Notes: generated by a model not told the origin, from the sequence alone. Positions 34,454 to 42,566 are shown, numbered from the stretch's first letter. The stretch: DNA of 64,000 bases from Rhodococcus rhodnii NBRC 100604 (GCF_001894925.1 NZ_BCXD01000003.1:186001-250000), one strand, 5' to 3'. Numbers and translations are program-made.

Positions 34454-34466
34454 AACACCAGTGTGA
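34450..34466. promoter_or_regulatory. Inverted repeat over the sufR start, candidate SufR operator
   Basis: TCACA (34450-34454) and TGTGA (34462-34466) form a perfect dyad with a 7-base spacer that covers the sufR GTG. On the coding strand it reads ACACT-N5-TGTGA, similar to the ACACT-N5-TGAGT site reported for mycobacterial SufR. Confidence 0.45.
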
Positions 34467-34566
34467 CGTAATTCCGGACGTGATTCCACTAAGGGTGCCC
34501 TACCGGAACCCCACGTGTGACCTGCACGACGGGAGCGCGGGCGCTCGTGGCCGCGGGCCGCGCCGT

Positions 34567-34572
34567 TACCCT
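34567..34572 (+). promoter_or_regulatory. -10 hexamer of mptB (leaderless)
   Basis: TACCCT ends 7 bases before the GTG at 34580; the first bases of the mRNA would be the start codon. Confidence 0.45.
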
Positions 34573-34579
34573 CTCCCTT

Positions 34580-36385
34580 GTGCCGACCCCGCCCGAGCGC
34601 TCGACCGAACCGACACCCGACCCCGGGCCGGCCGCTCGGCCGACCGCGACGCTCGCCCGTACGGTCGCGTCGCGCACGGTGCACCTCGGCCGTCGCGTTC
34701 TCGGCCTCGATGCCGCCTCTCGAGCAGGGGTGACGGGGAGCCTGCACGGCGACGAGAGCGCCGCACCCGGACTCGGTACGGCCGAACTCCGCGGCCTCCG
34801 CAACATCCGACGATTCGGCGCCACCGGAACGCTGCTCATGGCGATCGGCGCCCTCGGGGCCGGCGCGCAGCCCGTGCTGCAGAACCCCGTGCAGGGACTC
34901 CGTCTGCTCGGTCTGCCCAGCCGCATCCCCGGCGCGGCGCTCACGCTCACGATGTGCGGCACCGTCATGGTCGTCCTCGCGTGGCTGCTGCTCGGGCGGC
35001 TCGCGATCGGCACCGTCCGCGACGGCGTCCGGCACCGGCTCGGCCGCCGCCAGCTCGATCGCACCCTGCTGTTGTGGATCGTGCCGCTCGCGGTCGCCCC
35101 GCCCATGTTCAGCAAGGACGTGTACTCGTACCTCGCCCAGAGCGAGATCGCCGCGCGCGGCCTCGACCCCTACGCGATCGGACCTGCCCAGGCGCTCGGC
35201 GTCGATCACGTCCTCACCAGGACCGTCCCCAACATCTGGCGCGAGACGCCCGCACCCTACGGCCCGAGCTTCCTGTGGATGGGCGAAGGGATCACGTGGC
35301 TCACCGGCGAGAACATCATCGCCGGGATCCTGCTGCACCGCGTCCTCGCGCTCGCCGGCGTCGCCCTGATCGTGTGGGCGCTGCCGCGGCTCGCGCGGCG
35401 GTGCGGCGTCGCCCCCGTCACGGCGCTGTGGCTCGGCGCCGCGAACCCGCTGCTGCTCTTCCATCTCGTCGCCGGCATCCACAACGAAGCGCTCATGATC
35501 GGGCTCATGCTCGCGGGCATGGAACTCGCGCTGCGCGCGATCGAATCCACCGGCCCGATCCGGGGCCGCACGCTGTGGCTGCTCGTCGGCGGCGCCGCCC
35601 TCGTCGCACTGTCGGCGACGATCAAGATCCCGTCGCTGCTCGCGCTCGGATTCGTCGGCATGGCCCTCGCTCGGCGGTGGGGCGGTACGTGGCGCGACGT
35701 CCTGCGCGCGGCACTCGCGCTCGCCGGCGTCGTCGTGGTCGTGCTGGTCGGCGTGAGCCTCGCGTCCGGCCTCGGCTTCGGGTGGCTCGGGACGCTCGGC
35801 ACCGCGAGCGCCGTCCGCAGCTGGATGTCCATTCCGACCCTGCTCGGCGTCGCGACGGGCGCGGTCGGTGTCCTGCTCGGGCTCGGCGACCACACCACCG
35901 CCGTCCTGTCGCTGACCCGCCCGATCGCGGCGGTGGTCGCGGCAGTCGTCACGCTCCGCATGCTGCTCGCGACGCTGTTCGGCCGAGTCCACGCCGTCGG
36001 CGCACTCGGTCTGTCGCTCGGCGCCGTCGTCCTGCTCTTCCCCGTCGTGCAGCCCTGGTACCTGCTGTGGGCGGTGATCCCGCTCGCCGCGTGGGCGACA
36101 GCACCCGCCTTCCGCGTTCCCGCCGTCGCGTTCTCGTCGATCGTCAGCGTCATCCTCATGCCGAACGGCGGCGAGTACCCGCCGTTCGTCATCGTGCAGG
36201 CCGCGATCGCGACCGTCTTCACCGTCGGGCTGCTCATCGTCGCGACGCGGAGCACGCTGCCGTGGCGCGTCGACCCACCGGGTCGCGACGGCGCGGCCGG
36301 CGAGTCCACCACCGACCCCGACGTGCCCGGGGTCACGACGACGGGGTCCGGGCGGCGTGGCGCTCACGACCGGGGCCTACGCTGA
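34580..36385 (+). CDS. mptB: Alpha-1,6-mannosyltransferase MptB (GT-C)
   Basis: Integral membrane glycosyltransferase using polyprenyl-phosphate mannose to begin the alpha-1,6 mannan backbone of lipomannan/lipoarabinomannan. About 601 residues with 13 or so hydrophobic segments. The GT-C acidic motif appears as PPMFSKDVYSYLAQSE (about 175-190) in the first extracytoplasmic loop, followed by GLDPYAIGPAQ and PNIWRETPAPYGPSFLWM, characteristic of MptA/MptB. The N-terminal ~70 residues are charged and low-complexity. It would draw on the product of the mannose synthase at 1826-2575. Divergent from sufR; Rv1459c is the equivalent. Confidence 0.9.
   Translation: MPTPPERSTEPTPDPGPAARPTATLARTVASRTVHLGRRVLGLDAASRAGVTGSLHGDESAAPGLGTAELRGLRNIRRFGATGTLLMAIGALGAGAQPVLQNPVQGLRLLGLPSRIPGAALTLTMCGTVMVVLAWLLLGRLAIGTVRDGVRHRLGRRQLDRTLLLWIVPLAVAPPMFSKDVYSYLAQSEIAARGLDPYAIGPAQALGVDHVLTRTVPNIWRETPAPYGPSFLWMGEGITWLTGENIIAGILLHRVLALAGVALIVWALPRLARRCGVAPVTALWLGAANPLLLFHLVAGIHNEALMIGLMLAGMELALRAIESTGPIRGRTLWLLVGGAALVALSATIKIPSLLALGFVGMALARRWGGTWRDVLRAALALAGVVVVVLVGVSLASGLGFGWLGTLGTASAVRSWMSIPTLLGVATGAVGVLLGLGDHTTAVLSLTRPIAAVVAAVVTLRMLLATLFGRVHAVGALGLSLGAVVLLFPVVQPWYLLWAVIPLAAWATAPAFRVPAVAFSSIVSVILMPNGGEYPPFVIVQAAIATVFTVGLLIVATRSTLPWRVDPPGRDGAAGESTTDPDVPGVTTTGSGRRGAHDRGLR
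36378..36383 (+). promoter_or_regulatory. -10 hexamer of the ABC exporter operon
   Basis: TACGCT, within the last codons of mptB, ends 8 bases before the GTG at 36392. Confidence 0.4.
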
Positions 36386-36391
36386 TTGTCC

Positions 36392-37330
36392 GTGACCGTC
36401 CGATCCACCGCGTCCGCGGCCGTCCAGGTGTCGAATGTCGTCAAGCGTTTCGGTGGCGTCGCGGCGGTCGACGGCCTCGACATGACCGTCGAGCACGCGC
36501 AGGTTCTCGCGTTGCTCGGCCCGAACGGCGCCGGCAAGACCACGACGGTCGAGATGTGCGAGGGCTTCGCGTCGCCCGACGAGGGCACCGTGCGCGTCCT
36601 CGGGCTCGATCCGGTCGCCGACTCCGCACGACTGCGCCCGCGCATCGGCGTCATGCTGCAGGGCGGCGGCGCCTACCCGGGCGCGAAGGCCGGCGAGATG
36701 CTCTCGCTCGTCGCGTCCTACAGCGACGACCCGCTCGATCCCGACTGGCTGCTGCACCGGCTCGGCCTCGACGAGGCGCGCCGCACGCCCTACCGGCGGC
36801 TCTCAGGCGGCCAGCAGCAGCGGCTCGCCCTCGCGTGCGCGCTCGTCGGCCGTCCCGAACTCGTCTTCCTCGACGAGCCGACCGCCGGTCTCGACGCGCA
36901 GGCCCGGCTGCTGGTGTGGGAGCTCATCGACGCACTGCGGCGCGACGGCGTGTCGGTCCTGCTCACGACTCATCTGATGAACGAGGCCGAGGAACTCGCG
37001 GATCAGCTCGTCATCATCGATCACGGCCGCGTCGTGGCGTCCGGCTCGCCGAGCGAGGTCACGAGCCGGGGCGCCGAGGGAACGCTGCGCCTCACCACCC
37101 GCGCGGGCCTCGATGTCGCGGCCCTCACGGAGCGGCTTCCCGCAGGCTTCACCGCCGCCGAGGCGACCCACGGAACGTACGTCGTCGCCGGCCCGGTGGA
37201 ACCCGAACTCGTCGCCCTCGTCACGCGATGGTGTGCCGACCACGACGTTCTCGTCGACGAGCTGCGCGTGGATCAGCGCAGCCTCGAAGACGTCTTCCTC
37301 GACCTCACCGGTCGCGAGCTGCGCGGATGA
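36392..37330 (+). CDS. ABC-2 exporter, ATP-binding subunit
   Basis: ATPase component of an ABC-2-type exporter, about 312 residues. Walker A LLGPNGAGKTTT (about 41-52), Q-loop in GVMLQGGGAYPG, signature LSGGQQQRLALACAL, Walker B LVFLDEPTAGLD and the switch histidine in LLTTHLMNEAEEL are complete. The C-terminal region (about 215-312) is the usual accessory domain ending QRSLEDVFLDLTGRELRG. A TTG at 36386 is an alternative start. Homologous to Rv1458c, which lies with the same mannosyltransferase. Substrate unknown. Confidence 0.9.
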   Translation: MTVRSTASAAVQVSNVVKRFGGVAAVDGLDMTVEHAQVLALLGPNGAGKTTTVEMCEGFASPDEGTVRVLGLDPVADSARLRPRIGVMLQGGGAYPGAKAGEMLSLVASYSDDPLDPDWLLHRLGLDEARRTPYRRLSGGQQQRLALACALVGRPELVFLDEPTAGLDAQARLLVWELIDALRRDGVSVLLTTHLMNEAEELADQLVIIDHGRVVASGSPSEVTSRGAEGTLRLTTRAGLDVAALTERLPAGFTAAEATHGTYVVAGPVEPELVALVTRWCADHDVLVDELRVDQRSLEDVFLDLTGRELRG

Positions 37331-37404
37331 CGAGCATCGGCGCGCCGCGCGCATTCGGCGACATCAGCACATTCGGCACGACGAACGAGGCGACCCTGTC
37401 GTGA
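37327..37404 (+). CDS. 25-residue coupled mini-ORF between exporter subunits
   Basis: A tiny frame (MTSIGAPRAFGDISTFGTT...) starts with an ATG overlapping the ATPase stop (ATGA) and ends with a TGA overlapping the permease GTG (GTGA). This exact fit on both sides suggests that ribosomes finishing the ATPase could pass through it to the permease start. It may be a coupling device rather than a functional peptide, or a chance arrangement. No family is recognised. Confidence 0.35.
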   Translation: MTSIGAPRAFGDISTFGTTNEATLS

Positions 37405-38195
37405 ACACGCGAGACCTTGGCACCGACAACCGGTTCCCACCAGGAACCTTCACCCCGCGGCCGGTCCCCGCGCGGCCCGCCGCGATGCTGCGGGCGCAGA
37501 TCGCGATGGAACTCAAACTGCTGCTGCGGCACGGCGAGCAACTGCTGCTCACGATGTTCATCCCGATCACGCTGCTCGTCGGGATCACCCTCATCCCGAT
37601 CGGCGACCTCGGCGACACCCGCGTCGCCACGGTGCTCCCCGCGGTGATGATGGTCGCGGTGATGTCGACCGCGTTCACGGGACAGGCGATCGCCGTCGGC
37701 TTCGACCGCCGCTACGGCGCGCTCAAGCGTATCGGCGCGACCGCGCTCCCCCGCTGGGGAATCATCGGCGGCAAGAGCGGCGCGGTGCTCGTCGTCGTCG
37801 CACTCCAGTCGCTGCTGCTCGGGGCGATCGGTGTCGCGCTGGGCTGGCGTCCGGACGCCGCCGGCCTCGCGCTCGGCGCCGTCGTCATCGCCGTCGGCAC
37901 CGTGACGTTCGCCGCGATGGGCCTGCTGCTCGGCGGCACGCTGCGCGCCGAGATCGTCCTCGCGCTCGCGAACATCGTGTGGTTCGTGCTGCTCGGCGTC
38001 GGCAGCCTCGTGATGCTCCGCGGCGACGTACCGCAGCTGTGGATCGACGCCGCGCGGGTGCTGCCGTCGGGCGCGATGGCCCATGCGCTCGACGCCGCGC
38101 TCGCGGGCTCGCTCGACTGGATCTCGCTCGTGGTGCTGGCGCTGTGGGCCGCGGTGAGCGCAGCCGCGGCGGTCCGGTTCTTCCGGTTCACGTGA
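37401..38195 (+). CDS. ABC-2 exporter, permease subunit
   Basis: Membrane subunit of the exporter, 264 residues with six hydrophobic segments. The N-terminal cytoplasmic part (TFTPRPVPARPAAMLRAQIAMELKLLLRHGEQ) leads to the first helix (LLLTMFIPITLLVGITLIP). The typical ABC-2 segment FDRRYGALKRIGATALPRW lies near residue 100. The last helices end in a basic FFRFT. Start GTG 37401 overlaps the preceding mini-ORF stop. Equivalent to Rv1457c; transported molecule unknown. Confidence 0.88.
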   Translation: MNTRDLGTDNRFPPGTFTPRPVPARPAAMLRAQIAMELKLLLRHGEQLLLTMFIPITLLVGITLIPIGDLGDTRVATVLPAVMMVAVMSTAFTGQAIAVGFDRRYGALKRIGATALPRWGIIGGKSGAVLVVVALQSLLLGAIGVALGWRPDAAGLALGAVVIAVGTVTFAAMGLLLGGTLRAEIVLALANIVWFVLLGVGSLVMLRGDVPQLWIDAARVLPSGAMAHALDAALAGSLDWISLVVLALWAAVSAAAAVRFFRFT

Positions 38196-38333
38196 GCACG
38201 AGGCGGTTGCACCGGCGAGTTCGGCCCGACTAATCTGGCGCGTCGTCGCCCGCACGACTGCCGTCGGGGCCCGACCACCGCCGACGGGCACGCGAGAGCC
38301 CCGTCCACCCGAGCGAAGCAGGAGTGAACAGCC

Positions 38334-39485
38334 GTGACGAGTGCCGTCCGCCGCAGCGCCCGCGCGTCCCGGTCACCCTGGAACCGGAAGAATCCGTTCG
38401 CGGCACGCGTCGTGACGTCGACCCGGCTCACCGGCCCCGGATCGTCCAAGGACGTCCGCCACCACGTCCTCGATCTCGCCGACAGCGGCATCGAGTACGA
38501 ACCCGGTGACGGCCTCGGGATCCATCCGGTCAACGACCCCGCCCTCGTCGACGCCGTCCTGACGCGGCTCGGCGCGAGCCCCGAGGCCGTGGTCGCCGGA
38601 TACGAGCTGCCGCTCGCCGACGTGCTGCGCACGCGCCGTGAACTGACGCTGCCGAGCCGCGACCTGCTCGAGTACGTCGCGACGCACGGCGGTCCGCCGG
38701 AGCTGCTCGACATCGCCGCCGACCGCACCACGCGCGAGCTGTGGCGACGCGGCAAGGACGCCGCCGACGTCCTCGACCTGCTCCCGTCGCCGCCGAGCGT
38801 CGAGGAGTTCGTCGCGCTCGCGGGCCCGCTCGCGCACCGCACGTACTCCATCTCCTCGGCGCCGAGTGTCCATCCCGGTGTCGTGCACCTGACGGTCTCG
38901 ACGGTGCGCGGCGCGGCGACCGACCGCCCCCGCTCCGGTGCGTGCTCGACGCACCTCGCCGACCGGCTCGGCGAGAGCGGCGAGGCCGCGATCTTCCTCG
39001 TCCGCAACAAGTCGTTCCGGCTTCCCGCCGACGACGCCGCGCCCGTGATCATGATCGGTCCCGGCACGGGCGTCGCACCGTTCCGCGCCTTCCTGCAGGA
39101 ACGTGACGCGCGCGGCGCGACGGGCGGCGCCTGGCTGTTCTACGGCGACCGTACGCGCGAGCACGACTTCCTCTACCGCGACGAGTTCGCCGACTTCCGT
39201 GATCGCGGCGTCCTCACCGAACTCGATCTGGCGTTCTCACGCGACGGCGATCCCACCGCCAAGCAGTACGTGCAGCACCGCATGCGCGAGCGCGGCGACG
39301 AACTCGTCGCGTGGCTCGACCGCGGCGCCCACCTGTACGTGTGCGGCGACACCACGATGGCCACCGACGTCGACGACACCCTCGTCTCGCTCGTCGCCGA
39401 ACACCGCGGTGCGACGCCCGGCGCCGCGAGCGACTACGTCGCCGACCTCCGTACCACCAAGCGTTACGTGCGCGACGTCTACTGA
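38334..39485 (+). CDS. FAD/NADPH reductase, CysJ C-terminal-like
   Basis: Ferredoxin-NADP+ reductase-type flavoprotein of 383 residues that matches the FAD/NADPH half of diflavin reductases such as sulfite reductase alpha and cytochrome P450 reductase. The connecting domain is at about 45-155 (GDGLGIHPVNDP), FAD-binding RTYSISSAP at about 166 and GACSTHLADRL, NADPH-binding MIGPGTGVAPFRAFLQER at about 240, then LFYGDRTREHDFLY and YVCGD. There is no flavodoxin domain; a separate flavodoxin gene follows 40 bases downstream. The C-terminal tyrosine (RDVY) matches the stacking residue of these reductases. Electron acceptor unknown. Confidence 0.85.
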   Translation: MTSAVRRSARASRSPWNRKNPFAARVVTSTRLTGPGSSKDVRHHVLDLADSGIEYEPGDGLGIHPVNDPALVDAVLTRLGASPEAVVAGYELPLADVLRTRRELTLPSRDLLEYVATHGGPPELLDIAADRTTRELWRRGKDAADVLDLLPSPPSVEEFVALAGPLAHRTYSISSAPSVHPGVVHLTVSTVRGAATDRPRSGACSTHLADRLGESGEAAIFLVRNKSFRLPADDAAPVIMIGPGTGVAPFRAFLQERDARGATGGAWLFYGDRTREHDFLYRDEFADFRDRGVLTELDLAFSRDGDPTAKQYVQHRMRERGDELVAWLDRGAHLYVCGDTTMATDVDDTLVSLVAEHRGATPGAASDYVADLRTTKRYVRDVY

Positions 39486-39525
39486 CCGCACACACCGAGC
39501 ACCGGGAACGAACAGGAGCACACCC

Positions 39526-39978
39526 ATGGCAGTGGTCATCCTCTACGGCAGCGAAGCCGGAACGGCCGAGCAGGTCGCCGAGCACCTCGTCGACGTGCTG
39601 AGCGAGTTCGGCGACGGAGACGTCGCGCTGTACGACATGACCGACTACGACCCCGGCGATCTCGATCCCGAGGATTTCCACGTCGTCGTGTGCTCGACGT
39701 ACGGCGACGGCGAACTGCCGACGGGTGCCGAACCCTTCCACGAGGCTCTCGAGGACGACGAGCCGGATCTGACGGGTGTCCGCTTCGCCCTCTTCGGGAT
39801 GGGCGACAGCGTCTACGACACGTTCAATCGTGGTGGCGAGATCATGGCCGCGAAACTCGTCTCGCTCGGTGCCGAGCAGGTCGGCGAACACGCACGCCAC
39901 GACGCGTCGGGTTCGGTGAAGCCCACCGCACAGGCCGAGGAATGGGCGCGCAAGATCGGCGCCGAGTTCCTCTCCTGA
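39526..39978 (+). CDS. Flavodoxin (MioC/CysJ-type domain protein)
   Basis: FMN-binding electron carrier of 150 residues. The phosphate loop is ILYGSEAGTAEQVAEHL at about 5-21. Flavin loops are CSTYGDGELPTGAEPF and FGMGDSVYDTFNRGG, which resemble the FMN domain of diflavin reductases more than electron-transport flavodoxins. Start ATG 39526 follows AGGAGCACACCC. Together with the upstream reductase it would make a split NADPH-FAD-FMN chain. Confidence 0.88.
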   Translation: MAVVILYGSEAGTAEQVAEHLVDVLSEFGDGDVALYDMTDYDPGDLDPEDFHVVVCSTYGDGELPTGAEPFHEALEDDEPDLTGVRFALFGMGDSVYDTFNRGGEIMAAKLVSLGAEQVGEHARHDASGSVKPTAQAEEWARKIGAEFLS

Positions 39979-40044
39979 GCGCGACCCCGTCGCGGGCGGC
40001 CTCGACGACACCGGCCCCAACGACAGCGTGTAGTTGACCTCGAC

Positions 40045-40050
40045 TACCAT
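40045..40050 (+). promoter_or_regulatory. -10 hexamer of ctaA (leaderless)
   Basis: TACCAT ends 7 bases before the GTG at 40058, supporting that GTG rather than the in-frame TTG at 40034 as the start. Confidence 0.45.
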
Positions 40051-40057
40051 CGAACCC

Positions 40058-41026
40058 GTGCTGTACCGCGGGTTTCTGAGCCTCGTCGACCGTCTTCCCC
40101 TTCCCTCGTTGAGGGCACAGCGGATCACCGCGTTGATCGTCATCCTCACGCAGGGTGGCATCGCGATCACGGGGTCCGTCGTCCGCGTCACTGCGTCGGG
40201 CCTCGGCTGCCCCACGTGGCCGCAGTGCTTCCCCGGCAGTTTCACGCCGGTGGGGCACGGTGAGGTCGCCGTCCTTCACCAGGTCGTCGAGTTCGGCAAC
40301 CGGTTGCTCACCTTCGTCGTCGTGCTCGCCGCGGCCGCGATCGTGCTCGCCGTCACCCGCGCCCGACGGCGTCGCGAGATCCTGGTCTACGCATGGCTGA
40401 TGCCCGCAGGCACCGTCCTGCAGGCGATCATCGGCGGGATCACGGTGCTGGCAGGGCTGGTGTGGTGGACGGTCGCGATCCACATGCTCGCGTCGATGCT
40501 CATGGTCTGGCTCGCGACGGTGCTCTACGCGAAGGTCGGCGAGCCCGACGACGACGCGGAGACCGTGCAGACGATCCCGCAGCCACTGCGCATCCTCACG
40601 GCACTGAGCGGGCTCGCGCTGGCCGGGACGCTCGTCGCGGGAACGATGGTCACCGGTGCGGGTCCGCACGCGGGCGACAAGAGCATCGAGAACCCGGTCC
40701 CGCGACTGGAGATCGAAATCGTCTCCCTCGTGCACCTGCACGCCGAACTCCTCATCGCGTATCTAGCGCTCCTGGTCGGCCTGTCGTTCGGCCTCGCCGC
40801 GGTCGGCATGAGTGCGGCGATCAAGAAGCGGCTCGCGGTCGTCATCGCGCTCGTCGTCGCCCAGTCGCTCATCGGACTCGTGCAGTACTTCACGGGCGTC
40901 CCCGAGGTCCTCGTGATCCTCCACGTCGCCGGCGCCGGTGCCTGCACGGCCGCGACCGCAGCGCTGTGGGCCGCCGGTCGCACGCGGGAGAAGGTGCCGT
41001 CAGAGCAGTCGGTGCCGACTGCCTGA
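40058..41026 (+). CDS. ctaA: Heme A synthase CtaA (COX15)
   Basis: Converts heme O to heme A for the aa3-type cytochrome oxidase; integral membrane protein of about 322 residues with eight helices in two related halves. Conserved items are TGSVVRVTASGLGCPTWPQC (first extracytoplasmic loop with paired cysteines), heme-ligand histidines in VLHQVVEFGNRLLT and AIHMLASM, then GTMVTGAGPHAGD and LHLHAELL in the second half, with a final histidine in ILHVAGAG. CtaB, which makes heme O, lies nearby at 42601-43584. A strong bidirectional terminator follows. Confidence 0.95.
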   Translation: MLYRGFLSLVDRLPLPSLRAQRITALIVILTQGGIAITGSVVRVTASGLGCPTWPQCFPGSFTPVGHGEVAVLHQVVEFGNRLLTFVVVLAAAAIVLAVTRARRRREILVYAWLMPAGTVLQAIIGGITVLAGLVWWTVAIHMLASMLMVWLATVLYAKVGEPDDDAETVQTIPQPLRILTALSGLALAGTLVAGTMVTGAGPHAGDKSIENPVPRLEIEIVSLVHLHAELLIAYLALLVGLSFGLAAVGMSAAIKKRLAVVIALVVAQSLIGLVQYFTGVPEVLVILHVAGAGACTAATAALWAAGRTREKVPSEQSVPTA

Positions 41027-41047
41027 CCCGCACCACCCCACGAACGG

Positions 41048-41082
41048 AAGACCCCCGCACCGACGATCGGTGCGGGGGTCTT
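41048..41082. terminator. Bidirectional terminator between ctaA and the 41135 gene
   Basis: A 16-bp perfect GC-rich stem (41048-41063 with 41067-41082), 3-base loop, flanked by AAG/CTT and a short T-rich run on the plus side. It lies between two convergent genes and can serve both. Confidence 0.85.
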
Positions 41083-41134
41083 CTGCTGCGGTGGGAGAGC
41101 CGGGGTGGAACCACCCGGCGGGGGCAGGGGCTCG

Positions 41135-41482
41135 TCAGCGCTCGCCGCGCGGCTTGGGGAAACGGGTCTGGTGAGCGACCCAGGCCGCCATCTTGGCCCA
41201 ATGCCCGGGGGCGGGCTCGGCGATCGAGGTGAGCTCGCGCGTCCAGCCGTCCGACGTCGTGACGTGATCGGCCGCGTTGACCGCCGCCTCCGCCGTCGCG
41301 ACGTCCTGCACCAGCTGATCGCCGATGACGCCGTCCTCGCCGACGAGGGTGATGCGGACCTTGCCGCGGCTGACGGGCTGCAGGACGGCGCTGGCCGACC
41401 CGCCGTGCCGTGACGCGAACGCGTCGAGGACCTTCACGATGTGCTCCGGTGCTGTCGCGGTGCCGGCCGTCTCGGTGCTCAT
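41135..41482 (-). CDS. Small conserved protein of unknown function
   Basis: 115 residues, soluble, no named family recognised. The sequence has a plausible compact fold: EHIVKVLDAFASRHGGSASAVL (helix, then strand), KVRITLVGEDGVIGDQLVQDVATAEAAV and a Trp-containing end (DGWTRELTS, GHWAKMAAWVAHQTRFPKP). Start ATG 41482 lies 6 bases after a TATTCT -10 hexamer. It sits between ctaA and a divergent quinone oxidoreductase gene. M. tuberculosis also has a small unknown gene here (Rv1455 position). Confidence 0.6.
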   Translation of the reverse strand: MSTETAGTATAPEHIVKVLDAFASRHGGSASAVLQPVSRGKVRITLVGEDGVIGDQLVQDVATAEAAVNAADHVTTSDGWTRELTSIAEPAPGHWAKMAAWVAHQTRFPKPRGER

Positions 41483-41488
41483 GCTCCG

Positions 41489-41494
41489 AGAATA
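41489..41494 (-). promoter_or_regulatory. -10 hexamer of the 41135-41482 gene
   Basis: TATTCT on the minus strand ends 6 bases before the ATG at 41482; leaderless arrangement. Confidence 0.45.
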
Positions 41495-41543
41495 CGTGCG
41501 GCGCACCGGAGTCGTGCAGCGACCCCGCACAGCACCCGCGTGT

Positions 41544-41549
41544 TAGAAC
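41544..41549 (+). promoter_or_regulatory. -10 hexamer of qor
   Basis: TAGAAC ends 6 bases before the ATG at 41556; the divergent gene's hexamer lies 50 bases away. Confidence 0.35.
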
Positions 41550-41555
41550 AGTCGC

Positions 41556-42521
41556 ATGCGGGCGATACAGGTGACCGAGACGGGCGGCCCCGAAGCGCTG
41601 GTGAGCACCGAGACCGCGGAGCCGGTGCCCGGCGACGACGAGCTGCTCGTCGCGCCGGCCGCGATCGGCGTCAACTACATCGACACCTATCACCGCTCGG
41701 GCGCGTATCCCCGGGCCCTCCCCTTCGTCCCGGGCGAGGAGGGCGCGGGTGTCGTGATCGCCGCCGGGTCGCGGGTGCGCGACATCGAGGTGGGTGACCG
41801 CGTGGCATGGGCGTCGGCGTCGGGCAGCTACGCCGAGCGCGTCGTGGTTCCCGCCGCGGCCGCCGTCGCGGTTCCGGACGGCGTCGCCGACGACGTCGCG
41901 GCGTCCGCCCTGCTGCAGGGGATGACGGCGCACTACCTGTCGCACTCGACGCATCCCGTCGCGCCGGGCGAGACCGTGCTCGTGCATGCCGGCGCCGGTG
42001 GTGTCGGGTTGCTGCTGACGCAGTTCGCCGTCGCACGGGGCGCACGGGTGGTGACGACGGTGAGCACCGATGCGAAGGCCGGGCTCTCCCGCGAGGCGGG
42101 CGCCGAGCTGGTGCTGCGTTACGACGACGACGTCGCCGGCGCCGTCCGCGAGCTCACGGACGGCGAGGGCGCCGCGGCCGTCTACGACGGCGTGGGCGCG
42201 GCGACGTTCGACACGAGCCTGGAGTGCGTCCGGATCCGGGGAACGCTCGCCCTGTTCGGTGCGGCGTCGGGCCCCGTGCCGCCGGTCGATCCGCAACGGC
42301 TCAACGCGGCCGGCTCGGTCTTCCTCACCCGGCCGACGCTCGTGCACCACATCCGGGACCGCGCCGAACTCGAGTGGCGTGCGGGTGACGTGTTCGCCGC
42401 GCTCGCGGACGGGCGGCTCCGGCTGCGCGTCGGTGCGCGCTACCGGCTCGCCGACGCCGCGGACGCGCACCGCGACCTCGAGGGCCGCCGCACGACGGGG
42501 TCGATCGTCCTCGTCCCCTGA
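41556..42521 (+). CDS. qor: NADPH:quinone oxidoreductase-like MDR protein
   Basis: Zinc-free medium-chain dehydrogenase/reductase, 321 residues. Family marks: GGPEALVSTETAEPVPGDDELLV at the start, GVNYIDTYHRSGAYP, PFVPGEEGAGVVIAAG, LLQGMTAHYL and the NADPH motif VLVHAGAGGVGLLLTQFA at about 147. C-terminal DAADAHRDLEGRRTTGSIVLVP is typical of quinone reductases. It probably reduces quinones or enones with NADPH. Same position as Rv1454c (qor). The stop codon lies in the first unit of a 17-bp triplicate repeat. Confidence 0.88.
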   Translation: MRAIQVTETGGPEALVSTETAEPVPGDDELLVAPAAIGVNYIDTYHRSGAYPRALPFVPGEEGAGVVIAAGSRVRDIEVGDRVAWASASGSYAERVVVPAAAAVAVPDGVADDVAASALLQGMTAHYLSHSTHPVAPGETVLVHAGAGGVGLLLTQFAVARGARVVTTVSTDAKAGLSREAGAELVLRYDDDVAGAVRELTDGEGAAAVYDGVGAATFDTSLECVRIRGTLALFGAASGPVPPVDPQRLNAAGSVFLTRPTLVHHIRDRAELEWRAGDVFAALADGRLRLRVGARYRLADAADAHRDLEGRRTTGSIVLVP

Positions 42522-42566
42522 GGCGAACGAGACCCTGAGGCGAACGAGACCCTGAGGCGAACGAGA
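42516..42566. repeat. 17-bp tandem repeat, three units, at the qor stop
   Basis: Three identical copies of CCCTGAGGCGAACGAGA begin at 42516, 42533 and 42550; the first includes the qor TGA. A degenerate partial copy follows (AACGAGGCGAACCGA, about 42576-42590). Confidence 0.9.

Noticed and set aside
33686-36367. A giant 893-residue N-terminally extended SufR
   Set aside because: The extension is antisense to mptB and low-complexity; SufR proper starts at GTG 34453.
34372-37404. A 1010-codon plus-strand frame through sufR, mptB and the ABC ATPase
   Set aside because: It is out of frame with mptB and the ATPase, which are clearly real; only its last 26 codons are considered separately as the coupled mini-ORF.
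40034-40057. TTG at 40034 as ctaA start
   Set aside because: The TACCAT hexamer between it and GTG 40058 fits a leaderless start at the GTG, and the extra eight residues are not needed by the family.
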